Positions 53,354-62,818 of a stretch of DNA of 64,000 nt are shown one piece after another; within the stretch, counting starts at the first letter, position 1, and each line of letters opens with the position of its first letter. The position numbers and the translations under genes were made by a program. This stretch comes from 3107 sp965216225 (GTDB lineage: Bacteria > Pseudomonadota > Alphaproteobacteria > Rhodobacterales > Rhodobacteraceae): the NCBI GenBank assembly GCA_965216225.1, contig CBDCFF010000034.1, forward strand, positions 186,001 through 250,000. Direction: 5' to 3'. The notes under the pieces are model-generated. The model was not told the origin of the DNA. It saw nothing but the letters and a program-made list of their open reading frames with translations, and made no database searches.

Positions 53354-54297
53354 ATGACGAAGATAATCGCGGGTGTGGATGTAAGCAGGGCAGCACTGGA
53401 TGTTCATGTGAATGGCGCGGACAGGCAGTTCGGCAATGACAGGGCGGGCATCCGCGCTCTCGGCAACTGGCTCGGGAGGCGCGCGGTCACGCGGGTGGTC
53501 ATGGAGGCGACGGGGCGGATGCACCGCGGGGTGCACCGCTCGCTGCACGAGCGTGGCTTCGCGGTCTATGTGGTCAATCCCCGCCAGAGCCGGGACCTCG
53601 CCAGGGTGCCTGGCGAGCCGGCGAAGACCGACCGGTCGATGCCCGGATCCTCGCGGCCTGCGGTGTGATCGTGACTGACGCGGCCGCGCCCGCGGCGCCG
53701 CCTGGCGCGTTCGTGGGCGAGTTCTCCGACCTCCTGGCGATGCGGGAGAAGCGTGTCGATGCACGGACGTCCCTGCAGGGTGCCGGGCGCGAGGTCGCAT
53801 CCGGGGAGGTGATCGGGGCGGGCACCGGTGCGGCCATCACGGCGGCGATTGCCGGGACCGAAGCCGGGATCAAGGCCCTGATCGACGGCGATCCAGAGCA
53901 AAAGAGGGTGTTCAGGACCCTGACCTCGATCGCCGGTGTCGGCCTGATCACCGCCGCCGCCTTCATGTGCCGGATGCCCGAGCCCGGGACCATGGAGAAC
54001 CGCCAGGCGACGGCCCTCATCGGTGTGGCGCCATATGCGCAGGAGAGCGGCACGTCGCGCAAGCCCCGGCACATCCGTGGCGGGCACCGCCGCCCGCGCG
54101 ACATCCTCTGCATGGCGGCGATGTCGGCGAAGACGTGCAATCCGGCGTTGAAGGCCTTGCATGACCGGCTGAAGGCGCAAGGCAGGCACCACAGGGTGGC
54201 GCTCGTCGCGGTGATGCGCAAGCTCGTGATCCTTGCCAGTGTCCTGCTTCGCCCCGCCCGCCTGTGGACGGTCGAGCCGCCCCCGGCTGCGGGCTGA
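53354..54297 (+). pseudogene. IS110-family transposase, frameshifted
   Basis: The N-terminal RuvC-like domain starts MTKIIAGVDVSRAALDVHVNG (catalytic Asp), with VVMEATGRMHRGVHRSL and YVVNPRQSRDLAR following. At about 53637 the frame shifts: one frame stops, while another continues from AKTDR with VDARILAACGV. The C-terminal Tnp domain follows (LTSIAGVGLITAAAFMCRMPE, ATALIGVAPYAQESGTSR, HIRGGHRRPRDILCMAAM). One base change explains the break. Confidence 0.85.
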
Positions 54298-54657
54298 GGC
54301 GGACCGGAAAGGGAGGAAGAAGAAAGGAGGTCGGCGGACAACGGTTCCGGCCAGCCCTGTGCAGGCAGGACACGGCCGCCAGGACATGCACAAGGAAGGA
54401 CCTCCGGCTGTTGCCGACGAGGTAAATTCGTGCTGTGGAAAACCCTTGGAAAACTTCTGGATGGCTTCTTCAAGAACCGCTTTTCAGGCAAAAAAACCTT
54501 GACTCAATACATGGATGCTCAGCCGCGCGGGATTGCCGAAAAAGGTGCAGGCGACACTGGCGCGAATGAGTGACGGCGGATAACGGGCGGTTGCGCGATT
54601 CTGCATTTGACAACCCGGCAGCGGCGTGGTGGCCTGCCCGAAACGGGCGAGGTGCAG
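54298..54657. other. Gap between IS110 and the aminotransferase gene
   Basis: A purine-rich stretch after the IS110 stop is followed by probable IS110 3' end sequence. From about 54520 a short open piece reads LSRAGLPKKVQATLARMSDGG-stop, which may be the last codons of a gene lost to the IS. The final 60 bp carry the aminotransferase ribosome-binding site. No other feature is seen. Confidence 0.4.
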
Positions 54658-55830
54658 ATGAAACTGTCGGATCGAATTACCGGGCTGACCGGGGGCGGCC
54701 CGGACGGATGGGACGTGTTTTACCGATCCTGCGACATGGTCGCGAACGGAGAGCCGGTCATTGAACTGACGATCGGGGAACATGACATCGGAACCAGCCC
54801 GAAAATACTGGCCGCGATGTATGACGCCGCCACATCCGGCCATACCGGATATGCCAGCGTGCCGGGCGTGACGGCGCTGCGCGACGCCATTGCAAGGCGC
54901 ACGGCAGAACGTACCGGCGTTCCGACGGCGCGGGAAAATGTCTGTATCACGCCGGGCGGTCAGGCGGCCCTTTTCGCCGCCCATTGCGCGGTGTGCGACC
55001 CCGGCGACCGGGCGCTCCTGATTGATCCCTACTATGCCACCTATCCCGGTACGATCCGGGCGGTGGGCGGCGTTCCGGTCCCGGTGGCGGCCCGGTCGCG
55101 CGATGGCTTTCAGCCGCAAGCCGGGGCGATTGCCGAACAGGCGGCTGGCGCCGTTTCCCTGCTGATCAACACGCCCAACAACCCGACCGGGGCAGTCTAT
55201 GGCCTGCAAACGCTGGAAGGCGTCGCCGGGGTCAGCAACGACCATGATCTCTGGCTGTTGTCCGATGAGGTCTATGACACGCAGGTCTGGGACGGCGCGC
55301 ATGTCAGCCCCCGCGCCCTGCCCGGCATGGCGGACCGCACACTGGTCATCGGCTCCATGTCCAAAAGCCACGCGATGACCGGCAGCCGGATCGGCTGGAT
55401 CATCGGACCAGCCGAAACCATCGGGCACATGATCAATCTGGCCACCAACACCACCTATGGCGTGCCCGGATATATCCAGAACGCCGCGGTCTATGCGCTG
55501 GGCTGCGGTTCGGCGCTGGAAGAAGAGGTCGCCGCCCCGTTCCGGCGGCGGCGGGCGCTGGCAATGCGGTTGCTGTCGGAACAGAATATTCTTGTCCCCG
55601 TCTCGGCGCAGGGGGCGATGTATGTCATGCTCGACATCCGGGCGACGGGCCTGACTGGCGAGGGCTTCGCCAATCGCCTGCTGGAGACCGCGCAGGTCGC
55701 CGTCATGCCCGGAGAAAGTTTCGGCCGGGCCTCCGCCGGTCATATCCGGGTCGCCATGACGGTTGATGACCGGCGTTTCAAAGACGCGCTGCGGCGCATC
55801 ATCCGCTTTGCAGAGGAGATTGCCCCATGA
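54658..55830 (+). CDS. PLP-dependent aminotransferase (class I/II)
   Basis: This intact 390-residue fold-type I enzyme has IGEHDIGTSPKILAAM near residue 35, GHTGYASVPGVTALRDAIA, ITPGGQAALFAAHCAV, INTPNNPTGAVYG with the substrate/PLP Asn, and DEVYD. GSMSKSHAMTGSRIGWI contains the PLP-binding Lys, and a C-terminal Arg in GHIRVAM contacts the carboxylate. The ATG at 54658 follows GAGGTG; an earlier in-frame start at 54607 adds 17 unlikely residues. It overlaps the next gene by ATGA. Substrate unknown. Confidence 0.9.
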   Translation: MKLSDRITGLTGGGPDGWDVFYRSCDMVANGEPVIELTIGEHDIGTSPKILAAMYDAATSGHTGYASVPGVTALRDAIARRTAERTGVPTARENVCITPGGQAALFAAHCAVCDPGDRALLIDPYYATYPGTIRAVGGVPVPVAARSRDGFQPQAGAIAEQAAGAVSLLINTPNNPTGAVYGLQTLEGVAGVSNDHDLWLLSDEVYDTQVWDGAHVSPRALPGMADRTLVIGSMSKSHAMTGSRIGWIIGPAETIGHMINLATNTTYGVPGYIQNAAVYALGCGSALEEEVAAPFRRRRALAMRLLSEQNILVPVSAQGAMYVMLDIRATGLTGEGFANRLLETAQVAVMPGESFGRASAGHIRVAMTVDDRRFKDALRRIIRFAEEIAP

Positions 55831-56290
55831 CCCGCGAGATCGGTGCGAAATTCCGGGCGCTTCATCAACCGGGCAACCCGTTCATCCTTGCCAATGCCTG
55901 GGATGTGGGCAGCGCCAGGATGCTGGCGGCCCTGGGCGCACCGGCAATCGCAACGTCTTCGGCGGCCCACGCTTTCACGCTGGGGCGGCCGGATATGGGG
56001 CATGTCAGCCGCGACGAGGCTTTGTCCCATGCCTGCGCCATCGCCGCCGCCGTCAATGTGCCGGTCTCCGGCGATTTCGAGAACGGCTTCGGAGAGGCGC
56101 CGGAGACCTGCGCCGAAACCGTTCGTCTGGCGGCAGAGGCCGGAATTGCCGGAATTTCCATCGAGGACACCGCCCTGCCTTCGGCCACGCCCTGCGCCTT
56201 CGATCTGGCGGTGGAACGCATCCGCGCCGCCGCCGCGCGCGCCCTGCCCGGCGATTTCGTCCTCGTGGCGCGTGCGGACGGGCTCATGAA
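55827..56290 (+). pseudogene. Isocitrate lyase/PEP mutase superfamily protein, C-terminus lost
   Basis: The frame starts at an ATG overlapping the aminotransferase stop and reads FILANAWDVGSARMLAALGAPAIATSS, VPVSGDFENGFGEAPE, GIAGISIEDT and FVLVARADGLMNG. These are the beta-barrel strands and metal-binding Asp/Glu of the PEP mutase/ICL family. After MNG the sequence no longer fits the family and enters IS481-type sequence, and the frame ends at 56372. About 80-100 residues are missing. It was presumably cotranscribed with the aminotransferase. Confidence 0.8.
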
Positions 56291-56393
56291 CGGTCAGTAC
56301 TTGTTCCATCCCGGACGATCAGATAGACCCTCGCCGTTCTGGCCTGTTCATGGCAAGATCAATCCTGCGTGAGGTTCGGGACGGGAGCAAGAC

Positions 56394-56501
56394 ATGCTGA
56401 TTTCTTTGCACAAGCAGGCGACGACGACGCCGAAGATCAGGGCCGCGATCCAGGCGAGTGAGGAACCCGCGTGGATCGTGGCCGAGCGCTACGGCATCTA
56501 G
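56394..56501 (+). pseudogene. IS481-family transposase, N-terminal fragment
   Basis: The frame MLISLHKQATTTPKIRAAIQ...EEPAWIVAERYGI is the helix-turn-helix start of an IS481 transposase. It ends at a TAG (56499-56501) at the junction with the IS5-type element that follows; the CTAG there is the usual target of that group. Confidence 0.7.
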
Positions 56502-56565
56502 GGTCAGGACCCATTGACTTTGTTTTGAACGTGTGAATCAGTGTTCTGCAAAACGGAGTAGTGAC

Positions 56566-57334
56566 ATGAGCGATCCTTTCTGGCTGACGGAGGCACAAAC
56601 AGCGCGCCTTGAGCCCTTCTTTCCCAAGCCCCATGGCAAGCCCAGGGTCGATGACCGTCGTGTGTTGAGTGGTATTATTTTCATTATTCGCAACGGTTAA
56701 CGCTGGCGCGATGCGCCTGTCGAATACGGCCCTCACAAAACGCTCTACAATCGGTTTGTGCGCTGGTCCCGCAAAGGTATTTTCGAGCGAATTTTCGAAG
56801 AATTGGCCAACCCCTCTGGCCCGGACGCCGACACCCTCATGATTGACGCAACCCATCTCAAGGCACATCGCACGGCGTCCAGCCTCAAAAAGGGGGCTCC
56901 GATCAGCGGGTGGGCCGCGCCTGATCGGGCGTACAAAGGGAGGACTGAATACGAAACTGCATGTCGTTGGAGACGGTGCGGGTCGCCCTGTCAGGCTGCA
57001 TCTGACGGCGGGTCAGCGTAGCGACTTCAAGGGCGCGGATGTTTTGCTGCCCAACCTGCCTGCGGCCAGGGTTCTGATCGCGGATCGGGGCTACGACAGC
57101 GCAAAGGTTCGAAAAATCATTGAAGATCAGAAGATTGAGGTTTGCATCCCTTCAAGGAAAAACCGCAACAAAACCATCCCCCACTGCGCCGAAACCTACA
57201 AGAGGCGGCACAAGGTCGAAAACCTGTTCGCAAAACTCAAGGATTGGAGGCGCATCGCGATGCGCTATGACCGATGCGCACATATATTCAAATCCGCCAT
57301 ATACATCGCTGCAACCGTCATATTCTGGCTATGA
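56566..57334 (+). pseudogene. IS5-family (IS427-type) transposase with nonsense codon
   Basis: Frame one reads MSDPFWLTEAQTARLEPFFP, VLSGIIFIIRNG, a TAA at 56698-56700, then RWRDAPVEYGPHKTLYNRFVRW and LMIDATHLKAHRTAS (first Asp). Frame two continues LIGRTKGGLNTKLHVVGDGAGRP, VLIADRGYDSAKVR (second Asp) and ETYKRRHKVENLFAKLKDWRRIAMRYD (Glu) to the stop at 57334. Two-frame organisation is normal for IS427-type elements, but the TAA is a true lesion. Confidence 0.8.
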
Positions 57335-57404
57335 GGACTGAGCCTGGTCACCCGGAATTGTACTTTGTATCATTAACTGAGCGGGAATTGAGGAGGATGT
57401 TGCG

Positions 57405-58091
57405 ATGGTGGGACGTTTGGCGGATGCAGTGGTTCTGAGCGAAGATGAGCGCCGTTTTCTCGAGGGTCAGGTTCGGCGTCACAAAGCGGCACGTTCGCTG
57501 TCGGACCGATGCCGGATGATCCTGCTGTGCGCCGATGGATTGGCGAGCAAGGAAGTGGCGGCCCGGCTTGGGGTGCATGAACACACAGTCGGCAAATGGC
57601 GCAGACGTTTTGTGCGATGCCGGATTGAAGGTCTCACCGACGAATACCGTTCCGGTCGCCCGCGCACCGTGTCGGACGATCAGGTGACTGCGGTGATTGA
57701 GCGCACGCTGAACACGACCCCGAGGGATGCGACCCATTGGTCGCTCCGAAGCATGGCAGCCGCGACGGGACTGTCGCACACCACCCTCCGGCGGATTTGG
57801 AACGGGTTCGGCCTGCAACCGCACCGAAGCGAGACATTCAAGCTCTCAACCGACCCGCTGTTCGTGGACAAGGTGCACGATATCGTCGGGCTGTACCTGT
57901 CACCGCCGAACAGGGCTGTCGTGTTGTGTGTTGACGAGAAATCGCAAATCCAGGCGCTGGATCGCGAACAGCCTGTGCTGCCAATGGCGCCCGGCGTGGC
58001 CGAGCGGCGCACCCACACCTGCATCCGACACGGCACGACGTCGCTTTTTGCAGCACTGGATATCGCCACCGGCGCCGTGATCGGCAAATGC
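57405..58091 (+). pseudogene. IS630-family transposase, N-terminal part cut by IS21 copy 2
   Basis: The ATG at 57405 (AGGAGG upstream) opens a frame with the IS630 helix-turn-helix (GLASKEVAARLGVHEHTVGKWRRRFV), RTVSDDQVTAVIERTLNTTPRDATHWSLRSMA and the first catalytic Asp region VLCVDEKSQIQALDR. It ends at IALDIATGAVIGKC-like residues where IS21 begins. The C-terminal part is not found directly beyond the IS21, which is bordered there by IS66 sequence. Confidence 0.85.
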
Positions 58092-58218
58092 TGTAGCGCG
58101 ACAATCAAGATGAGAAGTGCGCGTCAATCAGGATGAGAATCCTTGGTCGCGACGTTTGGGACGATGCCGGGCTTTTGTGCCGCGATCAAGGGGTTTGTTT
58201 TTTGATTGTCGCGGAGCG

Positions 58219-59028
58219 TCAATCAGCTTTGGTGTTTTCCGGTGTGGCTTTTTGTGCAGGCCTTCCCGGCCCCTTTGCCTTTTGTGCTGCTCTTCGCCGG
58301 TAGCTTTCGACATTCATCTCGAAGATGGTTGCGTGGTGCACGAGCCTGTCGACGGCGGCCAATGTCATGGCCGGGTCTGGAAAAATCGCATTCCACTCCC
58401 CGAAGGGCTGGTTGGCCGTGATCAACATTGAGCGGCGTTCATATCTCGCGCTGATGAGTTCGAAGAGCACACTGGTTTCAGCCTGATCCTTGGTGACGTA
58501 GGTGATGTCATCGAGGATCAGCAGATGGAATTTGTCGAGCTTTGCAATGGCACTTTCGAGGACGAGATCGCGGCGGGCCTGTTGGAGTTTCTGGACCAGA
58601 TCGGTGGTGCGGCTGAATAGGACGCGGTAGCCTTGCTCGACAAGGGCGAGCCCGATGGCTGAGCCGAGATGTGATTTGCCCACACCTGGCGGCCCAAACA
58701 GCAGGATGTTGCCGCCCTTTCCGATCCAGCTGTCGCCAGCGGTGATCGCACTGACATGGGCCTTGGACAGCATGGGGACGGCTGTGAAGTCGAAGGTGTC
58801 GATCGTTTTTCCGGGCAACAGGCGTGCCTGTGCGAGATGTCGCTCGATACGACGGCGATCTCGTTCAGCCAGTTCATGCTCCACCAGGGTGCTGAGCATC
58901 CGAGCGGCGGGCCAGCCTTCCTTGTCGGCTTGTTCCGCAAAGCGCGGCCATAGCGCCTTGATGGCTGGCAAGCGCAATTCGGTCAGAGCCAAGGTTAGGC
59001 GGGCGGTATCGGTCTGGGGCGATGTCAT
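58219..59028 (-). CDS. istB: IS21 helper ATPase IstB (copy 2)
   Basis: The translation is identical to the copy at 9401-10210, with Walker A GPPGVGKSH and Walker B LLILDDITY. It overlaps istA by four bases. Confidence 0.96.
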   Translation of the reverse strand: MTSPQTDTARLTLALTELRLPAIKALWPRFAEQADKEGWPAARMLSTLVEHELAERDRRRIERHLAQARLLPGKTIDTFDFTAVPMLSKAHVSAITAGDSWIGKGGNILLFGPPGVGKSHLGSAIGLALVEQGYRVLFSRTTDLVQKLQQARRDLVLESAIAKLDKFHLLILDDITYVTKDQAETSVLFELISARYERRSMLITANQPFGEWNAIFPDPAMTLAAVDRLVHHATIFEMNVESYRRRAAQKAKGPGRPAQKATPENTKAD

Positions 59029-60545
59029 GCTGTCACCTCCTGAGCGGATGGCGTACCGCCGACCAACTGGTCGTAAGATGACAGGTCGGCCAGTTGCACC
59101 GCGACTTGGGGGAGTGCGTCTTGTGATGGGCTAAACACTGCGCGTAGGGCCGCCATGTCAGGCGGGCGCTTCTGGCGAAGGTCCTCCTCAAGCTGCGCTG
59201 CCAATTCAGCCTCGCAGCCCCGCTCGTGTGCCAGCGCCAGAAGATCGACAACCATGCGACACGCCGCCTTCTCACTGGTCTGCTCCAGCAGGAATGCGAA
59301 CATGTTACGGAACGCCCGGCGCGGGAATAGCTGATCCCGATAGACCAGCCCCATCAGCGCCATGGGCTTTTTGCGCAAGGAGTGGATGACGTGGTGGTAA
59401 TTGACCACGTGCCCATGGCTCCCGGTGCTCGAGGCTCGTCCGCGTGTCAGCGTTAGCAGGGCAGAGCTTCCCAGGAACAGCTCCAACCGATCATCGTAGA
59501 GCCGAACCCGCAGCTGATGCCCGATCAACCGGGATGGCACGGTGTAGAACACCTTGCGCAAGGTGAAGCCCCCGGAGGAAGTGACGCGCAACGTGATCTC
59601 CTCGTAATCCGTGGTCCGCCGCGTCGGCAAAGGTCTGAGGCTCGCACGTTCCGCATCGATACGCTTGGCATTGCGGGCGTTGATCCGGCCCACGATCTCG
59701 TCGATGAAGCGACGATAATCTTGCAAGCTTTCGAAGTCGCGCGACCCACGCATGACCAGCGCGTCCTCAATGGTGCGCTTCAGATGCCCATTGGGGCTCT
59801 CGATGGAACCGTTCTCGTGTGCGACGCCCTTGTTGTTGCGCGTCGGCGTCATTCCATAATGGTTGCACAGGGCGTCGAAGCGGTCGGTTAGATCGGCCCG
59901 GGATGACTTATCCAGGTTCTTGAAGGCCGCCGACAGGCTGTCAGTTCCATGATTGTGTGGCACGCCGCCGAGCGTCCAGAGGGCGTTCTGCAATCCCTCA
60001 GCCAGCGCCACATAGCTTTCGCCGCCCAGCACGACGTGGGCGTGCTGAAACCCGCTATAGGCAAGCCGGAAGTGATACAGTCGATGGCCCAGTGCCTCAC
60101 CGGCAATGGTCACACCCAACTTGCCCATGGCGGTGAAATCCGACAGGCCCATTTTGCCCGGTGTGTGGGTCTGCCGGAAAATGACGTCCTGTTCAGGGCC
60201 GTGTTCCGCATTCCAGGCGCGTATCCGTCGCTCCAGAGTCCGTCGGATGCCCGTACCCAGATCAGAATGCCGACGCAGAAGCTCCTCGTAAACCGCCACA
60301 GGTCGGATCCCCGGTGAGGACCGCAGAAGCGGCACGACCTCCGCATCAAAAATGTCCGCCAGCGGGTCCGGACGCCGCCGGCCGCGAGGGGCCTTCTTCT
60401 GTGATGGTAAAATTGGGTCAGCTTGCAGCCGATAGCCCGTTGCCTGGCTGATCCCCGCCTTGGCAGCGGCAACGGCAACGGAATGGGTCGATCTGAGCGT
60501 CATGAAGAGCCTCATTTGTTGGTCAGTGACATGACAGCCCGGCAT
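59025..60545 (-). CDS. istA: IS21 transposase IstA (copy 2)
   Basis: Full-length partner of the adjacent istB, with the DDE core as in copy 1 (KMGLSDFT and KGVAHENGSIESPNGHLK). It has Gln in ILPSQKKAP and Leu in RRTLERR where copy 1 has Arg and Pro; the Pro in copy 1 falls in a helix and may weaken that protein. Start chosen at the ATG equivalent to 7884 of copy 1. Confidence 0.95.
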   Translation of the reverse strand: MPGCHVTDQQMRLFMTLRSTHSVAVAAAKAGISQATGYRLQADPILPSQKKAPRGRRRPDPLADIFDAEVVPLLRSSPGIRPVAVYEELLRRHSDLGTGIRRTLERRIRAWNAEHGPEQDVIFRQTHTPGKMGLSDFTAMGKLGVTIAGEALGHRLYHFRLAYSGFQHAHVVLGGESYVALAEGLQNALWTLGGVPHNHGTDSLSAAFKNLDKSSRADLTDRFDALCNHYGMTPTRNNKGVAHENGSIESPNGHLKRTIEDALVMRGSRDFESLQDYRRFIDEIVGRINARNAKRIDAERASLRPLPTRRTTDYEEITLRVTSSGGFTLRKVFYTVPSRLIGHQLRVRLYDDRLELFLGSSALLTLTRGRASSTGSHGHVVNYHHVIHSLRKKPMALMGLVYRDQLFPRRAFRNMFAFLLEQTSEKAACRMVVDLLALAHERGCEAELAAQLEEDLRQKRPPDMAALRAVFSPSQDALPQVAVQLADLSSYDQLVGGTPSAQEVTA

Positions 60546-60729
60546 GAACGATCCCCTTGCACAGAAAATCATTCCTTATCCGAGCCGGCCACAACCGTCA
60601 GGCCCGCCCCAAAAGGGCAAAACGCGTGTGCGGGGCCTCCCCAGTCGGGCTACGCCCTCCCTGCGAGCCCCCGCACACGCGTTCTCATCCTGATTGACGC
60701 TGGATTCTCACCTTGTTTGTCGCGCAGCA

Positions 60730-60933
60730 TACCTCTTCGTTGGATCACCGGCAGGCGGCAAAGCCGCTGCCATCGCCTATACGCTGATTGAAACCGCCAA
60801 ACTGAACAACGTTGATCCGCAGGGCTGGCTGGCCGACACTCTGGCCCGCATCCCGGATTGCAAGATCACCAAGGTCGACGACCTGCTGCCATGGAACATG
60901 GGCAGCCACCATCACATGAAAGACGCTGCATGA
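60730..60933 (+). pseudogene. IS66 transposase TnpC, last about 67 codons
   Basis: The frame reads YLFVGSPAGGKAAAIAYTLIETAKLNNVDPQGWL and ends KVDDLLPWNMG...KDAA-stop. This parallels the end of the other IS66 TnpC in this window (FAGSEGGGKAMAIAYTLIETAKLDKVDPQ). Everything upstream is lost at the IS21 junction. It belongs to a different IS66 than the one at 42.7-46.4 kb. Confidence 0.85.
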
Positions 60934-61505
60934 GCATCATCGAGATCAAAGTCACCCTGCAAGACATCGAGCCCGCTGTCACCCGCACCCTGCAGGTGCC
61001 TGCCGATATCCGGCTGGACCGGCTGCACCTGACACTGCAGGTGGCCATGGGCTGGACCAACTCGCATCTCTACATGTTCGAAGCAGCCCGCGCCACATGG
61101 GGTATCGCGGACCCCGATTTTGGCGGCGAGGACCGGCCCGCCAACAAAACCACTCTGGGCCAAGTCATCGAGGACACCGGCAAAAAGACGATCAACTACA
61201 TCTACGATTTTGGCGACAACTGGGAACACAGGATCAAGATCGGCAGGATCACCGATCCCGTCCCTGGCGAACTCTATCCCAGACTAATCGAGGTCATCGG
61301 TAAATGCCCGCCCGAAGACGTCGGGGGCTTCCCTGGCTACTACGGGTTCCTCGATGCCATGGCCGATCCAAAGCATCCAGAGCACGATCATCTCAAAGAC
61401 TGGTATGGCGGCACCTTCGATCCCAATCAGCCCGAAACCGACAAACTCAAACTCGAAGTCCTCAGTCTCGCAAAACGCTGGAAGCCCGGAAAACCAAGGA
61501 AATAA
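60930..61505 (+). CDS. Plasmid pRiA4b Orf3-like protein (IS66 accessory)
   Basis: The 191-residue product matches the pRiA4b ORF-3 family: TLQDIEPAVTRTLQVPADIRLDRLHLTLQVAMGWTNSHLYMFEA, INYIYDFGDNWEHRIKIGRI near residue 95, and PPEDVGGFPGYYGFLDAMADPKHPEHDHLKDWYGGTFDP. Function is unknown; such genes are often appended to IS66 elements. Its ATG overlaps the TnpC stop (ATGA), so it was part of the element. It is intact although the transposase is gone. Confidence 0.88.
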   Translation: MSIIEIKVTLQDIEPAVTRTLQVPADIRLDRLHLTLQVAMGWTNSHLYMFEAARATWGIADPDFGGEDRPANKTTLGQVIEDTGKKTINYIYDFGDNWEHRIKIGRITDPVPGELYPRLIEVIGKCPPEDVGGFPGYYGFLDAMADPKHPEHDHLKDWYGGTFDPNQPETDKLKLEVLSLAKRWKPGKPRK

Positions 61506-61589
61506 GGCTGTCAGACCGGACGCTTACCTCCTTTGTTGCAGAATATGCTATCAAAGGAGCGGAACAAATCCGCGACAGGTCAAAAGCTG

Positions 61590-61807
61590 CCCGGCGCGCA
61601 CATGGCTGCCGGTTCCTTTACCTGCCGCCCTGCAGCCCCGACCTCAATCCAATCGAGAGGGCCTTCTCCAGGCTCAAAGCCCACCTGCGCAGGGTCGGCG
61701 CCCGCAGCTTCACGGGCCTCTTCGATGCACTTGGCGAAGTCTGCGATCTGTTCACACCTGAAGAGTGTTGGAATTACTTTTGTAAGCCCGGATATGATCC
61801 AACGTAA
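61590..61807 (+). pseudogene. IS630-family transposase, C-terminal fragment
   Basis: The frame carries FLYLPPCSPDLNPIERAFSRLKAHLR, the last catalytic Glu block of IS630 transposases, followed by a short helical tail (EECWNYFCKPGYDPT-stop). The start of the fragment is blurred (61540-61590), and it follows the pRiA4b gene directly. Confidence 0.75.
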
Positions 61808-61922
61808 AATGGAACCGCTTTAGCCGTTTCTTCTTCGCGGAGGAGGGCGGCAAACTCCATATGCAAGGGGCGGCGCAATGGCCGCCTCCTTCTGCCGTTT
61901 GTCGGGAGAGTTGGCATACAAT

Positions 61923-62371
61923 CTACTGCTTGTATGCGCCGAAGGCACCCACCAAAGCGTTGGTTCCGTCCGCTGTCGTGGCGCCGAACGTTCCGGCGAC
62001 CGAGCCAGGGTGATCCGTGGCGCTGTTGCCGTTGCCATGGAACTGACCGCCCCATTTTCCGGCGTAGGCTTCACCATTATAGGTTCCTGAAGTGCCGCTC
62101 TGGAAGTTATTTCCAATTGCAGTGGATTCAAGCATCAACACCGGATTTCCGGGAATGGCGGTAGCCGTTTCGTCGGTAAAGTTGTCAACCGTTCCCTCAA
62201 TGGTGCCAATACCAGTTTGGCCAAAATCAGCGGCCAATTCCGCAGTTGCGTCGAAAACTGCGACTCCGGCTTGTCTATCCACAAAAACACCGAATGCCGG
62301 ACTACTATATGTGGCACTGCCCGTCAGCGCCAGCAGATTCCCTGCGGAGTTATAGCCGAAAGTTGGTGATG
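61923..62371 (-). pseudogene. Transferrin-binding-protein-like beta-barrel lipoprotein domain, N-terminus lost
   Basis: About 150 residues resemble the C-terminal barrel of TbpB-like proteins: LALTGSATYSSPAFGVFV, GTIEGTVDNF, YNGEAYAGKWGGQFHGNG and the closing HPGSVAGTFGATTADGTNALVGAFGAYKQ. No signal peptide or lipobox precedes it; the upstream 40 bp encode unrelated residues. Such proteins are exported and surface-exposed and often bind metal carriers or haem. Here only a fragment survives between two IS remnants. Confidence 0.65.
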
Positions 62372-62441
62372 GCGCTGATTGGCGGCCTATCATGGCGTTG
62401 TTCACGCGCCGCAATTCTCAGCAGAGAAAAGGATATGCCAC

Positions 62442-62810
62442 ATGACGAAGTCTACCATCACGCCGTTGCCCGGTCCATCGGGATTTTCGTCTGACCCGCT
62501 GACCGACATCCTGCAAACCGGCGCGCGCCAACTGCTCAAACAGGCGGTGGAAGCGGAATTGGCCACGCTCCTCGCCGCCCATGCCCGCGAGGTGACGGAC
62601 GATGGCCGTGCGCGGCTGGTGCGCCATGATCATCTGCCCGAGCGCGAGGTTATGACCGGCATCGGCCCGATAGCAGTGAAGGCGCCGCGGGTGCGGGACC
62701 GGGGCAATGTGGACGAAAAGATCCGTTTCGCCTCGTCGATCTTGCCGCCCTGGCTGCGCAAGACCAGATCGATTGAGGAACTGCTGCCGTGGCTCTATCT
62801 CAAGATATCT
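62442..62810 (+). pseudogene. IS256-family transposase, N-terminal fragment
   Basis: From the ATG at 62442 (GAGAAAAGG upstream) the frame reads LTDILQTGARQLLKQAVEAELATLLAAH, ARLVRHDHLPEREVMTGIGPIAVKAPRVRDRG and RTRSIEELLPWLYLKI-like residues, then enters the IS110 element. It is unrelated in detail to the complete IS256 transposase at 44.2-45.5 kb. Confidence 0.8.
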
Positions 62811-62818
62811 GTCTTGAG

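Larger units (their letters stand above)
58092..60729 (-). mobile_element. IS21-family element, copy 2 (inverted relative to copy 1)
   Basis: It has the same 2638-bp length and ends as the copy at 7700-10337, on the opposite strand. Left flank is an IS630 fragment (…GGCAAATGC) and right flank an IS66 fragment (TACCTCTTCG…), with no direct target repeat. The flanks therefore look joined by recombination or deletion rather than by a single insertion. Confidence 0.92.
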
